Assembly (NCBI RefSeq): GCF_900112395.1
Contig: NZ_FOLN01000003.1
Span: 558,001 to 622,000, forward strand
Direction of reading: 5' to 3'
From: Algibacter lectus
GTDB taxonomy: Bacteria; Bacteroidota; Bacteroidia; Flavobacteriales; Flavobacteriaceae
DNA length: 64,000 nt
Under the pieces are notes generated by a model. The model had not been told where the DNA came from. It ran no database searches and saw only the letters and a program-made list of their open reading frames with translations. Made by a program: the position numbers and the translations under genes. Position 1 is the stretch's first letter, and each line of letters begins with the position of its first letter. Positions 58,724 through 64,000 of the stretch are shown in pieces.

Positions 58724-60484
58724 TTAAGCGAGCTGTTTAGTTGTTCTAACAATTTCTAATCCGTCGTCAATTAATTGCCCAACGTTTGGTCTGTTTTGTT
58801 TTACGGTTTCTAAGTGTTTAACAATACTGTTACAAAGCTTGGTTTCATTTTCAATAGAAGCCAATTCAAAAATTTCTATAGCTAGAAGCCAATCTGTCGG
58901 GTGGTTTTCTATAAGTTCTTCTAGTACTTTTGTTCTCGAAATGGTCTTGTTTTTTTCTTCACGATAGTCTCTAATTTGTTGATAGAGATTTTCGAGTTCT
59001 AATCGTCTTTTAGATTTTTTAATATGAATAGTTTTAGATGAAGGTTTATGTGTTATTAAATCAAAACTATTTAAATCGGCAGGACCAGAAAAAGCAGAAA
59101 CAACCGTTTTACCCACGGCCATATGATAGATGCCAAATTCTGGTTTAAATAATATAGAATCTAAGTGCGTTACAGTACAATTATTAAAACTGATAAGAAT
59201 TATTTTACCTTGAAGATTGCGTTTGCCGGTAATAATTTCTCCAGAAACGGTTACGCCACCTTCAAATTCTAGTGTGGTTACTTTTTCTTCATATATATTG
59301 TAGGCGCTTAAATCACGCGGACTCATATCTTCAATGGCAATGTTTATACCTTTTAATTTTCCGATAGGCGAACCAAAACCGTTAGTATGATTTTTGGTGC
59401 CGTGACCAACCAATTCTTTTTCTCGGTAAGCTAAAGCTGTTTTGCCTTTGGTTTGTATGTAAATTACTTGTCCGTCACTATCTTTTACATCAGAGAAAAC
59501 GCCTGAAATTTGAAGTCCTGTACTCAGTTCTATAGATCCTAAAGCTTCAGATTCAATAAGCTTTTTTACACCCAAAAGACCGCCTTTTCTAACAGACATG
59601 GTATTGGCAAATTCTTCTAAAATTAAGCTTAAATGCGCAAAATTAGGTGTTACAAAAAGTTGAGGCTGTGGTTTTGTAATATCAAAATCTTGATAAGTTG
59701 CGTTGATTGTGTACGGTAATTTTTTTACTTTATCGGTAATGCACCATGCGCTTTCCCCAATAGAAGATAGTAAGCCGGCTCCATAAATCTTGGGGTTTTC
59801 AATGCTACCAATTAATCCATACTCTACTGTCCACCAATGTAAATTTCGTATTAAAGACATTTCGCTTGGTGTACCCATATTTTGCTGTAGATGTTCTACC
59901 TTTTTTTCCGCGGAAGCAATATCGTCTTCGTTAGCATTCGATGCTTCTTTTATAATAGACAAGTGTCTAACGGCTTCGTAGAGTTCGTAATCTTTAGCTG
60001 AAGAAATAGCTTTACAACCAATTTCTCCAAAACGACGTAAGTATTCGGCATATTCTGGGTTTGCAATAATAGGAGCGTGGCCTGCACCTTCATGAATAAT
60101 GTCGGGAGCGGGAGTATATTCAATATGCTCCAATTGTCTAATGTTACTGGCAATAACCAAAACATTATAAGCTTGAAATTCCATAAAAGCATTTGGCGGA
60201 ATAAACCCATCTACGGCTACAGCGGCCCAACCAATATCTTTTAAAATACGATTCATGCCATACATGTTGGGTATACTATCAATAGAGATTCCTGTAAGTT
60301 TTAGTCCGTCTAAATACGATTTGTGTGCTACCGTTTTTAAGAAACTAACATTTTTACGCATCACATAGCGCCAAACTGCTTGATCTATTGCTGAGTAATC
60401 GGTATAGTTTTGTGGCTTTATAAATTGCTTTAGATGCTTTGGTAAACGATTTAAAATAGCGTTTGGTTCTATTGATGTATCCAT
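58724..60484 (-). CDS. Aromatic amino acid hydroxylase (phenylalanine 4-monooxygenase-like), extended form
   Basis: This pterin- and iron-dependent hydroxylase has an iron site of two His and one Glu: H131 and H136 in IIHEGAGHAPI, and E221 in WWTVEYGLIGS. Residues about 20-345 form the catalytic domain (PPNAFMEFQAYNVL, YGAGLLSSIGESAWC). The remaining ~240 residues are beta-rich and then helical, with a YQQIRDYREEKNKT segment, and match no domain I recognise. Typical bacterial enzymes have about 260-300 residues in total. It probably converts Phe to Tyr; the role of the extension is unknown. Confidence 0.92.
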   Translation of the reverse strand: MDTSIEPNAILNRLPKHLKQFIKPQNYTDYSAIDQAVWRYVMRKNVSFLKTVAHKSYLDGLKLTGISIDSIPNMYGMNRILKDIGWAAVAVDGFIPPNAFMEFQAYNVLVIASNIRQLEHIEYTPAPDIIHEGAGHAPIIANPEYAEYLRRFGEIGCKAISSAKDYELYEAVRHLSIIKEASNANEDDIASAEKKVEHLQQNMGTPSEMSLIRNLHWWTVEYGLIGSIENPKIYGAGLLSSIGESAWCITDKVKKLPYTINATYQDFDITKPQPQLFVTPNFAHLSLILEEFANTMSVRKGGLLGVKKLIESEALGSIELSTGLQISGVFSDVKDSDGQVIYIQTKGKTALAYREKELVGHGTKNHTNGFGSPIGKLKGINIAIEDMSPRDLSAYNIYEEKVTTLEFEGGVTVSGEIITGKRNLQGKIILISFNNCTVTHLDSILFKPEFGIYHMAVGKTVVSAFSGPADLNSFDLITHKPSSKTIHIKKSKRRLELENLYQQIRDYREEKNKTISRTKVLEELIENHPTDWLLAIEIFELASIENETKLCNSIVKHLETVKQNRPNVGQLIDDGLEIVRTTKQLA

Positions 60485-60657
60485 AAAGATAAACGGTTTT
60501 ACTTATGTAAAAATACGAATTATTCATTGGTATAGTGTTTTGTTTCATTTATTTTGATTGTGTAGAGTGTAATAATGGTCTTCTTTCATTTCTACTATAT
60601 GTATTGGTGGTAAGCTAATAATAGTTTTATTTTCGCTCAAATTTAAAAATCACCTAT

Positions 60658-61278
60658 ATGAAATTTAATAAACTACTTTGTGTATTTGCCTTTGTTCTAT
60701 CTTTCTTTAATTGTGCATCACGCTACAGAGTGATTGAGCCAAATAACTTAAATTACGTATCTAAAGCTGAAGCGGAAGGAGTAACATTAGAATATAAATA
60801 CGATTTGCTCGATAAGAAGTACTCTAAGAAAGAAGATAAAAAAGGTATACGATTGGTAGCTGTAAAAATTTCTAATAATTCTGAAAGAGATTTAGTTTTC
60901 GGAAGAGATTTAAACTTGGTTTATGCAAACGGAAATGAAATTTATGTTTTAGATAAAGAGAAAACTTTCAAAACTTTAAAACAAAGCCCGGCAACACATT
61001 TGTTTTATTTGTTATTAACTCCGGTTAATTTTTACACAACTAAAACAAACGAGTATGGGTTACAAGAAACAACGAGTTCAACGCCTGTAGGCTTAATTTT
61101 AGGACCTGGTTTAGCAGCAGGAAACTTAATAGCAGCAAGTTCTGCTAATAAAAAGTTTAAAACTGAATTAGAAAATTTTGATATAAAGGGATCGGTAATA
61201 AAGCAAGGCGAAGTGAAATACGGGTTAGTAGGTATTGATTCTCAATCTTATGATGCTTTAAAGCTAAGCTTACAATAG
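60658..61278 (+). CDS. Uncharacterised lipoprotein
   Basis: The protein has 206 residues. The signal ends at the cysteine of SFFNCAS. The mature part has a beta-rich domain (GVTLEYKYDLLDKKYSKKED, RLVAVKISNNSERDLVFGRD). A hydrophobic Gly-rich helix follows (PVGLILGPGLAAGNLIAAS), then a C-terminal strand pair. No family is recognised with confidence. It is divergent from the hydroxylase gene (173 bases), and a strong terminator follows. Confidence 0.8.
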   Translation: MKFNKLLCVFAFVLSFFNCASRYRVIEPNNLNYVSKAEAEGVTLEYKYDLLDKKYSKKEDKKGIRLVAVKISNNSERDLVFGRDLNLVYANGNEIYVLDKEKTFKTLKQSPATHLFYLLLTPVNFYTTKTNEYGLQETTSSTPVGLILGPGLAAGNLIAASSANKKFKTELENFDIKGSVIKQGEVKYGLVGIDSQSYDALKLSLQ

Positions 61279-61297
61279 GAATTCAAAAGTGAGATAT

Positions 61298-61337
61298 AAA
61301 AAAAGGCGATTCTAATATTAGAATCGCCTTTTTTTAT
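61298..61337. terminator. Bidirectional terminator
   Basis: GGCGATTCTAAT and ATTAGAATCGCC form a perfect 12-bp stem with essentially no loop bases (the centre bases form the loop). It is flanked by seven A and seven T and serves both convergent lipoprotein genes. Confidence 0.93.
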
Positions 61338-61339
61338 AA

Positions 61340-61897
61340 TTATTTATTCGCTTCCGGAGGATATTTCATCATAATTTCCGAAACAAACTCTTTAATGCGC
61401 TCATCTTTCTTTTCCATATTTTGGGTTAAATAACCGCTACCCATACCTTGCCAAACTAATTCTTTTTTCTTGGCATCGATTAAATCAATAAATAAAACAC
61501 CTTGTGTAGATGTTGATACGCTTGGTTGATTAAAACCCCAGCCCCATCCAGGACCAAAGCCACCGTAACCGCCCCAACCCCAGGCGCCTCTACCCCAAGA
61601 GTTATTGTAAACGTCAACACGTTGGTTTGCTTTTGTAAATAAGCTAATTAATAAGTCTGGATCTTCAGATTTAGTAAAGCCTTTTGCAATAAGTTCGGCT
61701 TCAATAGCTCGTAAAATACGTCGTTTATCTAAATCGCTAATTTCAGCTTTGTCAATACCTGTTTTAAAAAAGGCAAATGTTTTATAGCTATTAAAGTTAG
61801 CGTCTTTGTCATAATCGGCAGCAACTTTAACCGAACTACACGAAGTAACCACGATCAACAAGGCTAAAAGCGGTAATGTTTTTAAAAATGTTTTCAT
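61340..61897 (-). CDS. DUF4136 domain lipoprotein
   Basis: The protein has 185 residues with a lipobox ending at the cysteine of VVTSCSSV. The DUF4136 pattern is present: YDKDANFNSYKTFAFFKTG, RRILRAIEAELIAKGFT and PDLLISLFTKA, then a Gly/Trp-rich insert (RGAWGWGGYGGFGPGWGWGF). GVLFIDLIDAKKKELVWQGM and a final helix follow. The family is of unknown function in the cell envelope. Confidence 0.92.
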   Translation of the reverse strand: MKTFLKTLPLLALLIVVTSCSSVKVAADYDKDANFNSYKTFAFFKTGIDKAEISDLDKRRILRAIEAELIAKGFTKSEDPDLLISLFTKANQRVDVYNNSWGRGAWGWGGYGGFGPGWGWGFNQPSVSTSTQGVLFIDLIDAKKKELVWQGMGSGYLTQNMEKKDERIKEFVSEIMMKYPPEANK

Positions 61898-62031
61898 AAG
61901 GAAGCGTTTTTTTGGTTTTTATTGTCAATGTACAACTTTTAGTTATTTCATTGATTTTAAGTTGGTTTTGTGTTTTTTAAAAGTATCAATAATCATACCA
62001 ATATATTGTTTTTTAATCGGCTGTGATTATT

Positions 62032-62196
62032 TTAACGTTTACTATTCTTTGTTTTCTCATTAAATCCATAAGGGCAATGGCGGCATCCGCTTTCGCAACA
62101 ATATTCTCGTTTTAGTAAGTATTGCGCTGTAAAACAACGGTAACCTTCCGGTGTCCAGTAAAAATCGCCATCTTCAATTGGGATAATTTTTTTCAT
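62032..62196 (-). CDS. DUF5522 family small cysteine-rich protein (54 aa)
   Basis: A short gene encodes MKKIIPIEDGDFYWTPEGYR and then C21, C33, C34, C38 and C41 in a YCCESGCRHCPYGF motif. The pattern is the one I know for DUF5522 (metal-binding-like, unknown function). The ATG is at 62196 and the TAA at 62032-62034. A perfect -7 box TATCTTTG lies on the minus strand at 62210-62203, only 6 bases before the ATG, which would give an almost leaderless mRNA. Confidence 0.85.
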   Translation of the reverse strand: MKKIIPIEDGDFYWTPEGYRCFTAQYLLKREYCCESGCRHCPYGFNEKTKNSKR

Positions 62197-62278
62197 AGAT
62201 TACAAAGATAGCGTAAAATCAAATTATTTATTTCTGAAAACTTTTATATCTTGGATTGGTTTTTGTTTCCTCTATAAT

Positions 62279-62602
62279 ATGGTTTTCATTTTTAAATATT
62301 TAGTTCCAAAAGGGTATTCTGGTATTACCTTATATCCATTCGTGTTTTTGAAAACTAAAAAAATGAAGAATGATACTGTGTTACTTAATCACGAAAAAAT
62401 TCATTTAAAGCAACAACTAGAGCTGCTTATTCTTCCTTTCTATATATGGTATGTTTTAGAGTTTGTGTTTCGTTTTATTCAACATAAAAATTGGCACGTG
62501 GCTTACATAAATATTTCCTTTGAAAAAGAAGCTTATGTAAACGAAAGGAACTTACAATATTTAAATGAACGCCGGTTTTGGAGATTTTTAAAGTATCTTT
62601 GA
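62279..62602 (+). CDS. Small membrane protein with HEXXH motif
   Basis: The protein has 107 residues. H38-E39-K-I-H42 in LLNHEKIHLKQQLELL is followed by one hydrophobic helix (ILPFYIWYVLEFVFRFI, about 50-67). FEKEAYVNE (about 81-89) follows, in the place where M48- and M56-type enzymes carry their third glutamate ligand (E-x-E-A). It is therefore a possible minimal zincin, but the fold cannot be confirmed by eye. The stop lies 4 bases before the next gene, so they are probably cotranscribed. Confidence 0.75.
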   Translation: MVFIFKYLVPKGYSGITLYPFVFLKTKKMKNDTVLLNHEKIHLKQQLELLILPFYIWYVLEFVFRFIQHKNWHVAYINISFEKEAYVNERNLQYLNERRFWRFLKYL

Positions 62603-62606
62603 GACC

Positions 62607-63518
62607 ATGATTTTTCAACTGGAAAATAGCGTAAATCAAAGGGTGAAGTTGCCTGATAATAGTACTGTAGAGCTTTATTTAAAGCGAGAAGATGCTATTC
62701 ACGATTTTGTTTCAGGAAATAAATACCGGAAGCTTAAATATAATATTCTTGAAGCTCAGGGTTTAGGTTGTAAAACGCTGCTTACTTTTGGTGGAGCTTA
62801 TTCTAATCATATTGCAGCTGTAGCTTCTGCGGGTCAAATTTATGGACTTAAAACTATTGGTGTTATTCGTGGTGAGGAGCTAATTGATAAAATTGATAGC
62901 AATGCGACTTTAAGCTATGCTAAGGCATCTGGTATGCAGTTTAAGTTTGTATCGCGTGAAGCTTATAGAAATAAAACGTCTACAGATTTTATAAATAGCT
63001 TAAAAGAAGAATTTAAAGATTTCTACAATATTCCGGAAGGAGGTACAAATACTTTAGCTGTAAAAGGTTGTGAGGAAATTTTAACCGCTGAAGACGCTAG
63101 TTTCGATTATATCTGTTGTGCTGCTGGAACTGGAGGGACAATCTCAGGACTTATCAATGCTTCAAAATCAAATCAACAAATTTTGGGTTTTCCGGCTTTA
63201 AAAGGCGACTTTTTACAAGAAGATATTAGTAAATTTGCAACCAAAACAAATTGGGAATTAATTCTAGAGTATCATTTTGGAGGTTATGCTAAAATAAATT
63301 CAGAATTAGTAAGTTTTATTAATCAGTTTAAGTTAGAAAATAACATCGCACTAGATCCTGTTTATACAGGAAAAATGCTATATGGTATTTTCGATTTAAT
63401 TGAAAAAGGAAAATTCCCGAAAGGTTCAAAAATATTAGCGATACATACTGGAGGTTTACAAGGTATTAAAGGAATGAACGTTAATTTGAAAAAGAAAAAT
63501 TTACCATTAATTGAATAG
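62607..63518 (+). CDS. ACC deaminase / D-cysteine desulfhydrase family PLP enzyme
   Basis: The protein has 303 residues of fold-type II PLP chemistry. The cofactor lysine lies in SGNKYRKLKY. TFGGAYSNHIAAVASAG follows, and the phosphate-binding AAGTGGTISGL comes later. A C-terminal LAIHTGGLQGIKGM ends the pattern. Members act on D-cysteine or 1-aminocyclopropane-1-carboxylate. D-cysteine desulfhydrase activity is more likely in bacteria of this type, but substrate cannot be fixed. It is preceded by the HEXXH protein and followed by the glucosaminidase gene. Confidence 0.9.
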   Translation: MIFQLENSVNQRVKLPDNSTVELYLKREDAIHDFVSGNKYRKLKYNILEAQGLGCKTLLTFGGAYSNHIAAVASAGQIYGLKTIGVIRGEELIDKIDSNATLSYAKASGMQFKFVSREAYRNKTSTDFINSLKEEFKDFYNIPEGGTNTLAVKGCEEILTAEDASFDYICCAAGTGGTISGLINASKSNQQILGFPALKGDFLQEDISKFATKTNWELILEYHFGGYAKINSELVSFINQFKLENNIALDPVYTGKMLYGIFDLIEKGKFPKGSKILAIHTGGLQGIKGMNVNLKKKNLPLIE

Positions 63519-63525
63519 AGAAAGA

Positions 63526-64000
63526 ATGAAGAAGTTTTTAATGTTGCTATGTGTTGTAGCTGTGTGTTTTAGTTGTAAATCTAAAAAAACAGTAGTTACT
63601 AAAAAGAAGAAGACTAAAACCGAGCGTGTTGTAAAAAACAATGAAAAGGAAGCGGTTAGAACAACATCTGGTAATACAGTTTCCACTACAACATATGCAA
63701 ATGCTACAGACGAATATATAGCAACTTATGCACGAGTTGCTGTTGACGAAATGGAACGTTATAATATACCAGCAAGTATTACTTTAGCACAAGGTATATT
63801 AGAATCGGCCTCAGGAAATGGACGTCTTGCTAAAGAAGCCAATAATCATTTTGGTATAAAATGCCATACTTGGGATGGAGATAGAATTTATCATGATGAT
63901 GATGCCGCACAAGAATGTTTTAGAAAATATGACGATGCTAGCAATTCTTTTCGCGATCACTCATTATTTTTATCAGAACGTAGTCGTTATGCTGGTTTAT
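63526..64000 (+). CDS. Glucosaminidase-domain lipoprotein (GH73-like), 3' end outside the window
   Basis: The partial gene starts at the ATG at 63526 and runs off the end. The signal MKKFLMLLCVVAVCFSC has a lipobox cysteine. A basic Lys-rich linker (KSKKTVVTKKKKTKTERVV) precedes the catalytic domain. The domain begins YARVAVDEMERYNIPASITL and carries catalytic Glu in QGILESASGNGRLAKEANNH, then FGIKCHTWDGD. The family cleaves the N-acetylglucosamine side of peptidoglycan; LysM repeats may follow outside the window. Confidence 0.9.
   Translation, partial: MKKFLMLLCVVAVCFSCKSKKTVVTKKKKTKTERVVKNNEKEAVRTTSGNTVSTTTYANATDEYIATYARVAVDEMERYNIPASITLAQGILESASGNGRLAKEANNHFGIKCHTWDGDRIYHDDDAAQECFRKYDDASNSFRDHSLFLSERSRYAGL

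Overview
The window is a stretch of chromosome from an AT-rich marine-type member of the Bacteroidota, almost certainly family Flavobacteriaceae. The evidence is the family content (GLPGLI, DUF4270, DUF4907, DUF4230, DUF5686, GSCFA, DUF5522 and 2TM-domain proteins, LemA/TPM genes), tRNAs without an encoded CCA, Bacteroidota-type promoters (TTG, about 18-20 bases, TAnnTTTG), little Shine-Dalgarno signal, and secreted proteins with lipoboxes or cleavage after AQ. It is largely core chromosome. I saw no insertion sequence, prophage, integrase, CRISPR array or rRNA.

Layout. 1-173: tail of one tRNA, tRNA-Leu(UAA) and a terminator. 352-6372: a LytTR two-component system with a DUF4907 protein, a Kelch-propeller lipoprotein, and a divergent DUF4270 lipoprotein plus FadL-like outer-membrane protein. 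6527-10160: DUF5686 outer-membrane protein and pyruvate dehydrogenase E1-beta. 10702-14792: etfB-etfA, a bifunctional-nuclease-family protein and a CNT nucleoside transporter. 14960-20482: thyA, a CBM48 protein, an unusual membrane-domain/DHFR fusion, a COG2509 flavoprotein, fabD and lspA. 20565-28678: M1 peptidase, soluble and membrane pyrophosphatases side by side, an App1-type phosphatase, a deoxynucleoside kinase and an unknown secreted protein. 28841-38828: GLPGLI protein with its outer-membrane receptor, tRNA-Tyr, an FKBP lipoprotein, era, der and an M3 peptidase. 38909-45083: two TPM proteins, LemA, MerR, M23 peptidase and alaS. 45135-55483: a carotenoid/photolyase operon with its regulator. 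55588-64000: GSCFA, DUF4230, rhodanese, enoyl-CoA hydratase, phenylalanine hydroxylase, small lipoproteins, a tiny DUF5522 protein, a minimal HEXXH protein, a D-cysteine desulfhydrase-like enzyme and a truncated glucosaminidase.

The most interesting system is 45135-55483. Twelve minus-strand genes with gaps of 13 bases or less run crtI, crtB, unknown, crtZ, crtYcd, tspO, tetR, ABC1 kinase, flavin reductase, SDR, SRPBCC, photolyase. Just upstream lies a MerR regulator that keeps the W-x9-EH motif and the cobalamin-ligating His of CarH/LitR B12 photoreceptors. The crtI and regulator promoters share a 17-base element in which a TTTGTTwAACAAA near-palindrome overlaps the -7 box. Together this looks like one light/B12-controlled unit joining pigment synthesis, photorepair and porphyrin/oxidative-stress functions. 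Other points worth attention are the 2TM-DHFR fusion, an SDR without its catalytic tyrosine, the C-terminal extension of the membrane pyrophosphatase, and a palindrome before etfBA.
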